Positions 50,607 to 62,440 of a stretch of DNA of 64,000 nucleotides are shown here, piece by piece; the first letter of the stretch is position 1, and the number at the start of each line of letters is the position of its first letter. The translations under genes were made by a program, and so were the position numbers. Location of the stretch: positions 257,501 through 321,500 of the forward strand of contig JACEFZ010015032.1 of NCBI GenBank assembly GCA_014155875.1, given 5' to 3'. The DNA comes from Cepaea nemoralis. Its lineage: Eukaryota > Mollusca > Gastropoda > Stylommatophora > Helicidae. Under the pieces are notes generated by a model. It was not told the DNA's origin, did not search any database, and saw nothing but the letters and a program-made list of their open reading frames with translations.

Positions 50607-50844
50607 TCTATCCTCTGTTGAGCTTCCAATTCTGCCTAATGCGTTACACCATTATACATTTTCTGTCCAACTTCGTGATGTCTGGTTGGAAACTGTTCTT
50701 GTATCTGCCGCTGTCAGTCCATTCCTTCTCCCTACACCTCCCCCACCCGTGCATCTTCATTAGTGCAAGCATGACCTTCTTCTGTTTATTCGGCTTACTA
50801 AGCTTACTCTGAGATCATTCGGAAGTCTGCGTTGCCGCGAGGCT

Positions 50845-51030
50845 TTAATCACTTGAACTTCCGGCGCGCTGATTTCGAGGTAGGGGAATGGTTCCCTACA
50901 CCGATCAGTTGTACTTCAGTGTTGACTTTCCATTCAGAAAGCAATGGCAACCTACTGAATATAAACTTGCCTATAAAATTAACCTGGGGTTGATGGTTGG
51001 GAATGATCGCAAAGGACATGCAACATTTGT
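50845..51030 (+). repeat. fused SINE fragments (family C then family B)
   Basis: GCGCGCTGATTTCGAGGTAG with TTCCCTACACCGATCAGTTG is the B-box region of family C. At about 50933 it changes to ATTCAGAAAGCAATGGCAAC, the body of family B, ending AAAGGACATGCAAC. Confidence 0.65.
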
Positions 51031-51089
51031 GTAGATCTTCAGGTTAGCGTGTAATAGCAGATTGGTGGCATTGGTAGTTGGCCCTGACC

Positions 51090-51275
51090 CAGTGGCATGC
51101 AGAGGTTCTTTGATGCCCGGGGCCAACCCCTTGATTGGATGCCCCTAAATTGTTCTTTATCTCATTCACTCCTCCTCCCCTCCGACTGCATTGTGCTGCC
51201 CCCTCTCCCTAACTGGATGCCCCCTCTCCCTAACTGGATGCCCGGGGCCGTCACACCCCCCTCTGCACGCCACTG
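51090..51275. mobile_element. hAT-type MITE
   Basis: 186 bp with inverted ends CAGTGGCATGCAGAGG and CAGTGGCGTGCAGAGG, flanked by CCCTGACC (51082-51089) and CCGTGACC (51276-51283). That is an 8-bp target duplication with one difference. No transposase. Confidence 0.85.
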
Positions 51276-51289
51276 CCGTGACCTGCATC

Positions 51290-51640
51290 AATGTAAGTCT
51301 AGACCGCACCGCTTTAAGCCCAGACTGATGGGGTATCGCCGTACAACCCAAGACTATTCGCATTTCTTAATCTGGGTTTGTTCTAGATTTGTTTTTTACC
51401 CAGACTGTGAAGCAGATTACGAGGCAAATTGTGCTGACTATAATACATATACAATAATCAATTGAAAAGAAAGCCAGATGGCTGCACAACAAAACAAGTA
51501 GTCTCTGCTCCACGTGAGCAGCCTCAATAGTTTTCGCTGCTGATAGCCCACGTTTGCATTTAATAATTAATAGCCTGTTCTGCGTGATACTTATATGACA
51601 GGCTACAATTAAATTTATACCAAACCTGGTTATTTTAATA
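51290..51640. other. no feature recognised
   Basis: Spacer between the MITE and a LINE fragment. Confidence 0.35.
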
Positions 51641-52330
51641 TAGGCCTATCACTTCTTTCAGGAACCAACCCATGTAGAGATTTGCTGGGCAGGGGTCTGC
51701 TTTCCCAGAGACATTTATCAACGAGCACCACATTACACTAGCCTCCCGGGGGTTCACAACCAAACTGATGTTCACGCCATTCAAACATCTTCTTCAAAAT
51801 CCCTTGTATATCTCTGATCATGTTATTTCCATTCGAATCATTCCGATGTAGTAAACCATTATCTGCGAACGTTAAATTCATCATGATCTAACAGGTTGTA
51901 TTCTGGCCAGTTTGGCTGTATAGATGTTGAAAAACACCGGCAATGAAGAACCCAAATGCAGGCCAGGATATAAGTGAAGTGGTTCTGGTTTAAACGTTCC
52001 CAAATTGACCGACAGTGGTCTCTCTATCAGTGCAGCTGCAATCCGATTTCACAGCCAAGAGTCAAAGCTATAGTCCGGCAACATTGTATCAGATATGCAA
52101 GCTATACACTTATAGGTATCTTCGCCATCTGTTGCCACAGAGATGGTGTCTTGCTAGCTTTGAAATCCCTCAACTGCGTCGCTTGCAAATATCCCTCCAT
52201 TATCCCACGTTATGCATATGACATGCAGTTGCCAATAGTGCCTGGCAGCATTCGTGAACTCTCCAGACATGACGTGACTTTCTTAGCCAACAGTTTTTAC
52301 AGCAATTTACCATATACATTCTGAAGAGTG
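51640..52330 (-). pseudogene. LINE (family delta) reverse transcriptase fragment
   Basis: On the minus strand, broken frames contain LHLGSSLPVFFNIYTAKLAR (motif B and following) and NLTFADNGLLHRND, an FADD box with the second Asp changed to Asn. Asp-to-Asn in this box is inactivating in known RTs. Confidence 0.7.
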
Positions 52331-52339
52331 GACCCTGAG

Positions 52340-52340
<1 letters not shown>

Positions 52341-52425
<85 letters not shown>

Positions 52426-52445
52426 GTGTGTGTGTGCGTGTGTTT
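52341..52445. repeat. (GT)n-(CT)n-(GT)n compound microsatellite
   Basis: GT at 52346-52370, CT at about 52372-52417, then TGTGTG up to 52443. Confidence 0.95.
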
Positions 52446-52514
52446 AGTGGTACCTAAGTCCACGTTCCTAAACGGCAAGCCACTTATATCTCAAAGAGTG
52501 CACGTGCATACCTT

Positions 52515-53660
52515 TTATCATCCAAGGATTTAAGCCGTCTGCGATCCAGTGTACCAGCCAAAGATATAAACCGTCTGCGATCCAGTGTACCAGCCAAGGA
52601 TGTAAGCCGTCTGCGATCCAGTTTACCAGCCAAGGATATAAGCCGTCTGCGATCCAGTTTACCAGCCAAGGATGTAAGCCGTCTGCGATCCAGTTTACCA
52701 GCCAAGGATATAAGCCGTCTGCGATCCAGTTTACCAGCCAAGGATATAAGCCGTCTGCGATCCAGTTTACCAGCCAAGGATATAAGCCGTCTGCGATCTA
52801 GCGTACCAGCCAAGGATATAAGCCGTCTGCGATCCAATTTACCAGCAAAGGATATAAGCCGTCTGCGATCCAGTTTACCAGCGAAGGATATAAGCTGTCT
52901 GCGATCCAGTTTACCAGCCAAGGATATAAGCCGTCTGCGATCTAGCGTACCAGCCAAGGATATAAGCCATCTGCGATCCAGTTTACCAGCGAAGGATATA
53001 AGCCGTCTGCGATCTAGCCTACCAGCCAAGGATATAAGCCGTCTGCGATCCAGTTTACCAGCCAAGGATATAAGCCGTCTGCGATCCAGTTTACCAGCGA
53101 AGGATATAAGCCGTCTGCGATCCAGTTTACCAGCCAAGGATATAAGCCGTCTGCGATCTAGCGTTACCAGCAAAGGATATAAGCCAGTCTGCGATCCAGC
53201 TTACCCAGCGAAGGGATATAAGCCGTCTGCGATCTAGCTTTACCAGCCAAGGATATAAGCCGTCTGCGATATCGCGTTACCAGCCAAGGGTATAAGCCGT
53301 CTGCGATCCAGTTTACCAGCCAAGGATATAAGCCGTCTGCGATCTAGTGTACCAGCCAAGGGTATAAGCCGTCTGCGATCCAGTTTACCAGCAAAGGATA
53401 TAAGCCGTCTGCGATCTAGCGTACCAGCCAAGGGTATAAGCCGTCTGCGATCCAAAATACCAGCAAAGGATATAAGCCGTCTGCGATCTAGCGTACCAGC
53501 CAAGGGTATAAGCCGTCTGCGATCCAGTTTACCAGCAAAGGATATAAGCCGTCTGCGATCCAGTGTACCAACCAAGGATATAAGCCGTCTGCGATCCAGT
53601 GTACCAGCCAAGGATTATAAGCCGTCTGCGATCCAGTTTACCAGCCAAGGATACACAGTC
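52515..53660. repeat. 36-bp minisatellite, about 31 copies
   Basis: The unit AAGCCGTCTGCGATCCAGTT plus TACCAGCCAAGGATAT is highly uniform. Two single-base insertions near 53165-53215 break the otherwise open minus-strand frame (LDRRRLISLAGK repeated). Confidence 0.97.
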
Positions 53661-53844
53661 TGCTTTCCCGACGGTGGTGTAGTAAACCATGCGTCCACTT
53701 GAAGTGGCTCAAACAGTGCCCCCCACCCCCCTCCCCATTTACCATACTCCAATTAGAACGACTTTAGATGCTTATTTTTTGTGTGTGTGATAAAGAGGCC
53801 TGCAGCATTAAAGCGATATTCTCCCATACTATTCAGAAGCCGTC

Positions 53845-54035
53845 GTCTGTGGCTCAGGGGTTGAGAATGTAGCTTCACAACCCCAACACCGGGTTCGAAA
53901 CCAGTCGCATGCGGTTTGGAAGTATACCGCTTTGCGTTAATTTTCACAATGGTATGAGCACCGCCTACAAAATCACAAACATTGAAAAATCTGCTGGAGT
54001 TAATTGCGACGTCCTGTAAAGGATATGCACCTATC
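53845..54035 (+). repeat. SINE family B, full copy with tRNA head
   Basis: GTGGCTCAGGGGTTGAGAA (A box) and CACCGGGTTCGAAACCAG (B box) precede the family B body, ending GTCCTGTAAAGGATATGCAC. This copy shows the head of the family best. Confidence 0.8.
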
Positions 54036-54389
54036 TTTAACAAGTCGGAAAGTATAACGCATATAAGCTGGGGCATCGCACGGTTATCAAGTATCAAGGC
54101 CTGCACGTGAAAGTTCTCTAAGTGAAAAAAAAAAATTAGCTAAAGGAACTTTTTAACTTTGGTTTTTAATCCTCCAGCTACAATATACAGCTTACTACAG
54201 TACAGAGAAACGGAGGTTGCAAAAGTACTGCATGAAAATCACACGCGTTTAGCCCTTTAGAAAGAAACCATCTTCACGTCATCTCTCCTCGCGAATATGT
54301 GCAGAACCAGGGTCTCAGACTTATTGTTGAGGAAAGAGACCTCTGTAGCTGCATATGAAATAGCTACCAAAATAGAACCATCAGACATC

Positions 54390-54630
54390 GCTTTAAAAAA
54401 AAAGTCGACAGGATCAACTTTATTGCACCGGGTTTTATCCCATATGGCTCGGTCTCTTTCCGCAGCGCGGAAAGCATCGCACAAAGCACGAACTCCGTAG
54501 CTCTAGCCACGACCCACAGGAGTCTCCGAAAAATTTCACTTGTGAACCGAAGGACGCGGCCCGGAATCGAACCCACAACCTCCGGAGCCCGAGTAAAACG
54601 GCTTGACCAGTTCGCCACGGAGACTCTCAA
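54390..54630 (-). repeat. SINE family T, copy 4
   Basis: Full copy; minus strand TGGCGAACTGGTCAAGCC and GGGTTCGATTCCGGGCC, ending GACTTTTTTTTT. Confidence 0.87.
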
Positions 54631-54904
54631 GTAAGAAATCATTGCCAGAAGCTGTTGGAAGGTAGGCCTACATACACGATACAAGTGAAAGAACGTCCGA
54701 ACGGAATCATGATTGGTACCAGGAAACAAACATCAAAACTGAGACAGCTATCACACTTGAATTTGGCTACGGAAGAAGCACAAGAGAGGAAGATCGACTG
54801 ATATTTCTCTCCGCTTTCACAGTCTCAAAAACAAATAGCAACACATTCATGCGCAGACATCCGTCTATGCCATACATTTTCTGTCGCTGTCTCCTTATAA
54901 CTCT

Positions 54905-55195
54905 AAAGGTCCGCAAGGCAGAATGGATAAGAACGGTGTTCTTAAATATCTGGTGTGCTGATACCGAGGTTAGCGGTTCATCCCCTACACCGGACAGCTG
55001 GACTAAAATATTGACCTGTCTTCTTGACTTGGGATACGTAAATAACAAGTACCTCTGAAGTCGGAGTGGGTTCGCCTGATGGCGCGGGACACTGTTAATA
55101 GGGAGAGCTAACCCACACGAAAAATGCATTCCATCACTACTATAAAAATAATGTGTATGGACAACGCTTGAGTTCAAAACGAGCGAGGGCAAAAC
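54905..55195 (+). repeat. SINE family C, second full copy
   Basis: GGCAGAATGGATAAGAACGG to GTTCAAAACGAGCG parallels 43240-43525 over its whole length. Confidence 0.85.
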
Positions 55196-55329
55196 AAACA
55201 AAACTTGTAACTCTCTACAAATTTGTTAAGTCGTAACAAAATGTTTATGGTGTTGTCTTTGTATCTTAGCTTATTTCAAAACGGCGTCAGATAATTTTCA
55301 GTAAATTTTCTGGGAAAGTGTCATGTAAC

Positions 55330-55575
55330 ATCAGAACAGTGGTAGAGGCCTTGAAAACTGCAGCAGAAATGCTGTTGACAGAAAAAAAATCAATAGAAAA
55401 CACATACTTCGTGACAGCGGCAAAGTTGGAGGAGAGGGGAGCCAGGAGAACACCGAGACATTGTTGGGTAGATTGACATCATGACATGGAGGAACATCGG
55501 TATTAGAAATGACTGGCAGCACGCGAGTAGATAGAAGGCTGTAGAGAGACCTGATCACAAATACCACACCGCATA
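55330..55575 (+). pseudogene. 3' end of a LINE
   Basis: A broken frame with an R-G-Q-like basic patch, W-DD-like and DRRL*RDL near the end resembles the LINE terminus RG-QRTRW-D---W----A-DR--WR. No tail seen. Confidence 0.5.
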
Positions 55576-55579
55576 AACT

Positions 55580-55875
55580 ATTATTATACCACAGACTCCC
55601 ACGGTGATCAATATAAGAGTATCAACATCAAGTTTCATGTTAGTTTCACAGCCTGGGATTCTGAGATAAGTAGCACTTTGTTGATTATTTTCGTTTCCTT
55701 TTCATTGTTCTCATTTTTTCATCTTTCCATTCTTCTCATTCGGTTGTTATGCCTTAATGTAGTCATTGCAGTGTTTCCCCCGTGTTTATATGTCGTGTTT
55801 GGTGTTATTTGTATGCTAATAAAGGCTAGTCGCCTCAACATCGTAGGTTTCGTAATTGCGTTCTGTACAGCTGCA
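55580..55875. other. no feature recognised
   Basis: TTTCTTTT-rich spacer. Confidence 0.35.
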
Positions 55876-55879
55876 TTAC

Positions 55880-56712
55880 CCCAAAAGTGTGTATGCGATG
55901 CATCCTGGCGCTACCGACCATTGCAGACAGACTCAAGGTGTTGCAGGTAAGGTCATACCTCAGTATAGCTGCGGATAAGGAACACCCCTCCCCTCCCTGC
56001 ATGATTCCCTATACGCAGGCTGTTAAGAGGAAGACCATGGATGGCTCAGGCAGAAGATACCATCAGAGAAGTGTGCCCACTATAGAAGATTGGCAGAGGC
56101 AGTGATTGGGTTAGAGTGCCGAATAAAAATTCAGACTTATTAGGGGTTATAATCACTTTAGGACGTGAGTGTTGGGAACGGCCATCAGAAGCTACGAAAG
56201 TAGAGATTCAGCAATTAATTCATGACTACTCCCGTCCTAGCAATGTGATTATCTATACCGATAACTCTGTGTTAAGAAGCAAAAAAAAAAAAAAAAGAGT
56301 TCCTGTGGATTCATAGCAGAAGTAAATGGTCAATGTTAAGTAAAGGAGAGCTTGGCATATGACACCACAACCTCAAGTCTGAGAATGGAGGTGGGGAAGG
56401 TTACTGCAGCTTTCCACTGGTTGGAGAACAAATTGTATACGCATGTTGTGATTGTAACTGATTCTCAAAGCACGCTGACAACGGTGAAAACTGGCATGCT
56501 TCGTGTTGATTGGCATGTATCAATTCAGAGGTCACGTGGTTGTGGGCATTCGCTGCATCTTTTCACCATGACACTCTGGTGTGGTTGACAATGAACAAGC
56601 AGGGTGATTGGTTGGTGCTGCATCAGTGAGGGGTTATTTGATGCACGATAAGGCAGATGTGGTGAAGGCCCCATGGGAGCATGTGAATAACTAGAGGAAC
56701 AGATAGACTATC
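55880..56712 (+). pseudogene. LINE (family delta), outer copy, left part
   Basis: Frames contain CMRCILALPTIADRLKVLQV, IYTDNSVL (RNase H first Asp), SLAYDTTTSSLRMEVGKVTA (Glu) and HVVIVTDSQSTLTTVKTG (Asp). An A-run (56281-56296) and several stops interrupt it. It appears to resume at 58436. Confidence 0.78.
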
Positions 56713-58435
56713 ATGGTCTATAAAGAGTTGAGTTGAGCTGAGCTAAGAACTGACATTACTGTACTCAGGCCATTCCCATACGCGCTCTGTCCTCTTGTTC
56801 AACAGCCTGCGAAGAGTCACACTACTAATAGTTCCCACCGCTATCTGATTGCAAGTTCTCCTGGTTTTCCCTCTCAGTTTTGAGATTATACCAGAACCCC
56901 TGCGAATCCCCCGCAATCTCATCCTTTTCACATACTGATCCTCAATATGTTCCCCTACCTTCTCCATCTGGTCCCACAGGCGCACGACCACCTCCCTCTT
57001 GTACATAATTAATCAACCACCAAGAGGTGCATTCCCTGCCAGCTTATCAGCCTGTTTATCCCCCCCCCCCCCCCGCACTCCCACATGGCCAGGGCATACA
57101 ATCCATACAGTTCTCACAATCTGTGACCTCTGAAGCGAGGTGAGCCATTCCACACGAAACATTCCTTTCTCCACCTTACTAAGCATACTCCTTGAGTCCG
57201 TGATGAAGACAATGTGTTACAGTGGTCCTCTCTAGCCAACGGAATGCCGCTGTGACTGCTTCCACCTCCATTCTCATGCTGGAGGTCGTAGTCTCAATGC
57301 CAGACTCTCCTTTTTCAAGAATCGTCCATTAGCCTTCGCAATGAAACCCCAATCACTTCGTCTGTTTCCCACCACTGACCCATCAGTATAGATCACTATG
57401 TCACCTTGATGTGTATTACTCTGGATCAGTTGTTGCACCTCAAACTCTGTGCAGCCCGCTGCCCATTCTCTACACTCACCACCCAGTGTTACTATTACAT
57501 TGTGCCAGTCCGCAATGTCCTCCTGTACTTCAACCCACTCTTTTTCACGATTGATGGTCTCTAGATCACACACCAGACGTATAGATATTTCTCCATGTAC
57601 CATCCAGGACCTGCCTCATCTTAGTCCATGACCCTTGACCAAATCCATAGCTTCATGCAGGGGGTGATCCCTATCTGCAGCAACCTTCGGGTACCATTTG
57701 GCTTGAAGGACCCTATGCCTATCCGCCATTGTTGGCAGTTCCAGGATATGCCTCATGCATATAGTTGGTGTGTCCTTTGTGCGCCCCAGGATCACCCGCA
57801 AGGCCGCATTCTGTATGCGCTCCAACCTTTCAAGCTGGCTCTTCGATACTGTAAGCAGCCCCAAACCGTACTCAATGACAGAAATTATTAACTGCTGAAA
57901 GAACCTGTAAAGCATCCTTTGCTCTACCCAGGTTGCTGCTAATGCCCTCAATGCATTTAGTCCCCTACCAACCTTCACCACCAAAGCCTCCACGTGATCC
58001 TTAAAAGACACACTGTCAAAGGTGATACCCAAATGCTTCAACTTACTCTCTCTACTAAGAAGACATCCATTCAATATAATACATCGAACATCTGCCTTCA
58101 CAATCCGGTTAACCGATGACTTGTCTGGGTTTATAACGGCCCCTGCGTCCCTGCACAACTCCGACACCCTGGTTACTGACATCTTTAATTAAGTCTTTAG
58201 GCAAATTTTCCCCGTCCCTGTCCTGTCTGTACACCAGCACATCATCTGCAAATGTCAAGATTCTACCAACACCTGGTGTCTTAATAGTTGTGACTTTACT
58301 GGTGTAGATTTTAAAGAGCGCTGGGGACATGGATCCCTGTGGCAACCCAGGTGTAATAGTACAGAAGTCCAGGAAACCTTGCGGAGTGCAACCTTACGCT
58401 CACAAAGGACTGCCGCAACCCATCTGACACGGCAA
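56712..58435 (-). pseudogene. LINE (family delta), inserted copy, 5'-truncated
   Basis: The minus-strand order is: WVAAVLCERKVALR, GLPQGSMSPALFKIYTSK, ILTFADDVLVYRQD (catalytic FADD box, about 58230-58260), then a 188-aa stretch (58182-57616) with LKHLGITFD and VIEYGLGLLTVSKSQLERLE. RNase H follows (IYTDGSVV at 57385, VFITDSRSML, VCPGHVGV at about 57075), and then the C-terminus (57006-56743). A C-run at 57061-57074 and frame breaks disrupt RNase H. It ends in a short TTGAG tail. The most complete LINE here; the endonuclease is missing. Confidence 0.88.
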
Positions 58436-58631
58436 GGGCAGAAAGAATGCGGCTGCAAGGGGTAGTCAGGGTCAGAGGATCTGGTCTGTGACTCAGAGAT
58501 AAAGCAGGACGGAAATATAATCAGATTGCCACGAGCACCATTAGTATTAGAACTCTTCGCTGGCTGTCGAAGATGAGGATTAAGCACGTATGGGATGGTC
58601 CCCAAGTGCAGTGATGTCGGTTCTTAACTCA
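58436..58631 (+). pseudogene. LINE (family delta), outer copy, right part
   Basis: The plus frame AERMRLQGVVRVRGSG ... NQIATSTISIRTLRWLSK ... CSDVGS-stop is the same C-terminus as on the minus strand at 57006-56743. It ends in AACTCAACTAA. Confidence 0.78.
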
Positions 58632-59815
58632 ACTAATTCGTTGTTATTTTATATTGGACTATAAGAAGAACAAAATATCCCGCGAAAACATCGTTATAAT
58701 TGAATACAAAAGTGCGATGGTTGTTCATGACGAAGGCAGCAGCAGGTCTAACCAATCAAATCAAACCATCTTCTCTTGAATGGCCGTCGCGGTATTATCC
58801 AAACAGTAAAGAGAGACAGTTCAGACAACAACCAACATCCCTGCACTATGTTAGAGACTTAGTTCTCATTGATAGATGTTTTCGTTTTACTGGATTTAGC
58901 AGCTGTACAACGTCCATATCATTGTCTCATCATCAGAGTATTTAACTTTCATTTGGTAGGTTGTGCTATTTTTCACTTTTATACTTTAATAATTAATGTC
59001 AATGAATAAATGAAATGTCATTTAAATAAATAAAATAATAATAATTTAATGTTGTAATGAACAGTAATGTGTAATTCTTACTCATAGAAAATGATCAGGA
59101 TAATCCGATTTTGGAATTGAGAATTACAGGATCTCTGACCTGTAGTGCTGGAGGCCCGATTATTCTCTATTATTTATTATTAATTAATAATTAATAAATA
59201 ATATTATATTATTATTATTATTTATAATTAATTTTTGTGTTCTGTTTGTTTTGGTTTAGAATCCAGCGTCTTTCTGTTAAATGTAAGATAGCATTATTAT
59301 ACATAGTCAGTATTTAAAAATTCCGGTTTTTACTTATGAAACAATGACAATCACAGTTGGATAATCACAGTTGGATACAGCTTGACTAGACGAATCCAAC
59401 GGTATCTCAATGAAGACTACGTTAATTCTAAGCGGAGTTATTATTATATTAATATTTTTGTGTCATGATCTACAACCAGGAAGTGCAAAGAAATCTTGAA
59501 TGAAATTAGCACAGCTGATCACGGCCAAATAATTTGGGAGCTGAGAAATTCTGCCTTCTATTACTCATTACTGTGGCTTGTTTATTTTTAAACAGACAAC
59601 ATAGTACCATATATATCATTCCACCCGGGGTGGTGTGGCCTAACTTGACTTATTATCTATTTTTCGATAGGATGTACCATGACCTAATTAATAATTAAAA
59701 AAGACCACCAATTATTTATAATTATTAAAAGTCTGTCGCATTGCTAACGAACCTGGCATGATGTATATTTTATTGTGCGTGTTGGTAAAAGGAAAGTAAA
59801 GGTCACATTCCTCTT
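58632..59815. other. no gene confirmed
   Basis: Contains an 81-codon frame at 58700-58945 without a recognisable domain, and TTATTAATTAATAATTAAT-type AT palindromes at 59170-59230. Confidence 0.4.
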
Positions 59816-59819
59816 TCAA

Positions 59820-59960
59820 TAGGATGTCGAGAGGATCGACTTCATTGCACTGGGTTTGACCCCATATGGCTCAGTCTCTTTCCGCAGGGCGCCTTGCCGA
59901 AAGCATCATACAAAGCACGATAGTCTGTCTCCAAGAAAAATGCACTCAACTTTTAAGAAT
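59820..59960 (-). repeat. SINE family T, copy 5 (truncated)
   Basis: GAGAGGATCGACTTCATTGC to CATACAAAGCACGA match the body; the tRNA head is absent. Confidence 0.75.
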
Positions 59961-60274
59961 TTTTGATAGGATGTGCTGTAACCTAATTAATAGTTAAAAA
60001 TAGCTGCCCATTTATATTAATTAAATATTAAATGTCATGTGACATGTTCGTCATTAGTGGAAGAACAATTCATGAAAATGTACTCACATTGTCTTAATGT
60101 ACCCATTGCATTGGCACAGCTTTCTTTTGTTGATTAAATATCATGCATTAATGTATTTAAATAAGTTTGTAACTGCTGCCATAAATTAAGCAGTCACTTT
60201 CACTATTAATTGATTTCTACTTATGCTCTATAATTACACTATTCTGTATCTAAAAGTGAGCAATTAATAATTAC

Positions 60275-61402
60275 TAGGGCTGCGACGGATTAATTTAAAT
60301 TTAATAAACTTTTGAAAAAGTAACGATTAATTAATAGTTAATTTTGATTAAAGCAAAACATTTATGCATACATAACTCACATTATAGTCGTATTTGTCAA
60401 AAATCGAAATAACACTGGATTGTTTTGTTCATGTCATCAAATAACCAACTGCAAACAGAGAAGTATGTTGACAGTATTTGGTTCAAGTGACGAGTGCATC
60501 TTATTAACAATATAACCAGCAGAGCTGAACAATCGTTCACATGGAACTGAGGTAGCCGGTATGCACAAAATGGTCTTGGCAATTAATGCTAATTTCGGAT
60601 ATCGTTATTAAGTTTCCACCATTGTAGAGGGTCAACCGATTTAGCAACTTTCTTCTCCATTTCAGACTCCATTAGATTAATGCACTTTTCATTTGGTTCA
60701 TATAGTTTCATTGTCAATGTCAGTATCATTCGTTGCAGCAGTCTCTGCCCATCATGAACATCAGCTGCTATTTGTTGTTCAATACGTGACCAAGTTCGTT
60801 CTTTTGCATCTTTTGACAAACACTTAGGTATTTGTAGCATGGATCAAGTGCTGTTGCAATCTGTAGTATTTCAATACTTGTTATGTTAGCTACACGTTCA
60901 CTGAAGTAATTAACAGATGCTGCCTTAAATTTAGCTATGTAGCCCGGATCATCACTGTGTACAGTCTTATGCTTTGTCAACGATGATAGCAGTGGCAATA
61001 CACAACTACATGAAACATAATCTTGACTGCCAAGCAGGTCCATGGTCTGGCAGAATAAGTCCAAAACTTTGACATATTTCGAAATCTTCTCCCAATCTGA
61101 ATCTGACAGTTTTGGACCTTTGTATTGCTTCTTTTAATCTGACATGTAGACAGTTAATGCTTCTCTGACCTGTAGAAGACTCTGTAGCATAATAAACATA
61201 CTGTTCCATCTTGTTGGTACATCTTGCTGCAGCTTACACAATGGTGACTCAGTACAATTTTGCAACTCGGTTGTGTTTGCAGCACTATGTTTAAAATGTT
61301 CGACAATTTTTCGACATCCGGTTCATTTGTATAAATGATGGGAGAAAAGTTTTCGATTAATCGTTAAAATAAATAAATTAATTGTTAACTTCCACAGCTC
61401 TA
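60275..61402 (-). mobile_element. hAT transposon, 5'-deleted, with perfect target duplication
   Basis: 1128 bp flanked by ATAATTAC at 60267-60274 and 61403-61410. The ends read TAGGGCTGCGACGGATTAA and TAGAGCTGTGGAAG, a hAT-type terminus. It encloses the C-terminal half of a transposase on the minus strand. Confidence 0.93.
60400..61330 (-). pseudogene. hAT (ZBED/Ac-like) transposase C-terminal remnant
   Basis: Frames in order: LPLLSSLTKHKTVHSDDPGY, ILQIATALDPCYKYLSVCQ (the LDPR-K-L region), VDPLQWWKLN (60640). In a shifted frame, CIPATSVPCERLFSSAGYIV lies at about 60505-60565. The last is the hAT dimerisation motif. The BED finger and first catalytic region are missing. Confidence 0.88.
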
Positions 61403-61419
61403 ATAATTACAAACTTTTA

Positions 61420-62121
61420 AAAAAAGTCTCAGCATCCAGCGAAGAGTTCCAACACTAATAGTACCAGTAGCAATCTGATTATATGTCCATCTCGCCTTTC
61501 CTCTGAGTGTCGATCATCAGCCAGATCCCCTCGTCACCCCTCGCTGTTGCATTCTTGCCAGACCATGGTGATCCATTTGCTCCTTCCGAGGTGTACACGT
61601 GCTCCCACAAAGCCGCAACCTTCCTTATCATGCATCAATACTCCACCAAGTTTTGCCGAGCCAGCCAATCTGTCCGCCTGTTCATTCCCCAGCACACCAG
61701 CATGCCCCGGAGAAAAGATCCAGACGATGCTTGTCACCCGTGACTTCCGAAGCGAAGCAAGCCACTCTGCACGAAGCTTGCCTGTCCTCACCCTACTCAG
61801 CATGCTTTCTGAGCCAGTTACAATCACGATGTGTGTGTGTATCATATTCTCCATCCAGCGGAAAGCTGCACTGACCGCCTCCACCTCCATTGTTAAGCTA
61901 GATGTGGTATCATATGCCAGGCTCTCCTGCACCAAACGGCGACCATTAGCTATTGCTAAGAACCCCCAGGCACTTATCCTGCCTCTCAACACCGAACCAT
62001 CTGTGTATATAATCATTTTTAATTTAAATTTTACACCATTGTTGTGACACTCCCCTACTTCTACTTCCCATTTTTTGCCAACAATTTTTTTTGGGGTCCA
62101 AACCCAAATTTTGTTTAGCAC
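61420..62121 (-). pseudogene. LINE (family delta) RNase H domain, partly open
   Basis: A 195-codon open frame (62121-61534) carries IYTDGSVL, LAYDTTSSLTMEVEAVSAAF and IFSPGHAGVLGNEQADRLAG. The third catalytic Asp of the RNase H triad is Gly here (VIVTGSESML, compare VIVTDSQSTL at 56445). C-terminal frames beyond 61534 are broken; no pentamer tail, since the hAT element abuts its 3' end. Confidence 0.83.
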
Positions 62122-62141
62122 TAAATCAGTTAAAAGTCTCT

Positions 62142-62142
<1 letters not shown>

Positions 62143-62175
<33 letters not shown>
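62143..62175. repeat. (C)33 homopolymer
   Basis: 33 consecutive C on the plus strand. Confidence 0.9.
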
Positions 62176-62440
62176 TTTTTCTTTCTATTATTCATCTCTA
62201 TCTAAAATTCTCTTCACATTATGTTTTTAGATCTCCCTCGATTTATTTTCCCCTGGGGGTTACAGATAAAGATAGTTATACTGTTTCCTAACATGTAATT
62301 AACATGTTTCCTCAGTGCTCATCCTATTGGGCACCAGTGTCTTTCCTCACCTGTTGATTCACAGGCATTTGTTTAGTTCCCACCATGAGCCCCATATTGG
62401 TGATCCTGTCAGTCTTGCTTGCATGTTGGCATAATTATGT
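62175..62440. other. no feature recognised
   Basis: Spacer, no repeat family named. Confidence 0.35.

Noticed and set aside
52484..53173. 229-codon ORF of LDRRRLISLAGK repeats
   Set aside because: A 36-bp minisatellite in phase; the frame is lost at single-base indels near 53165-53215.
58700..58945. 81-codon ORF as first exon of the 63046 gene
   Set aside because: No donor site in phase and no recognisable protein; left as unannotated.
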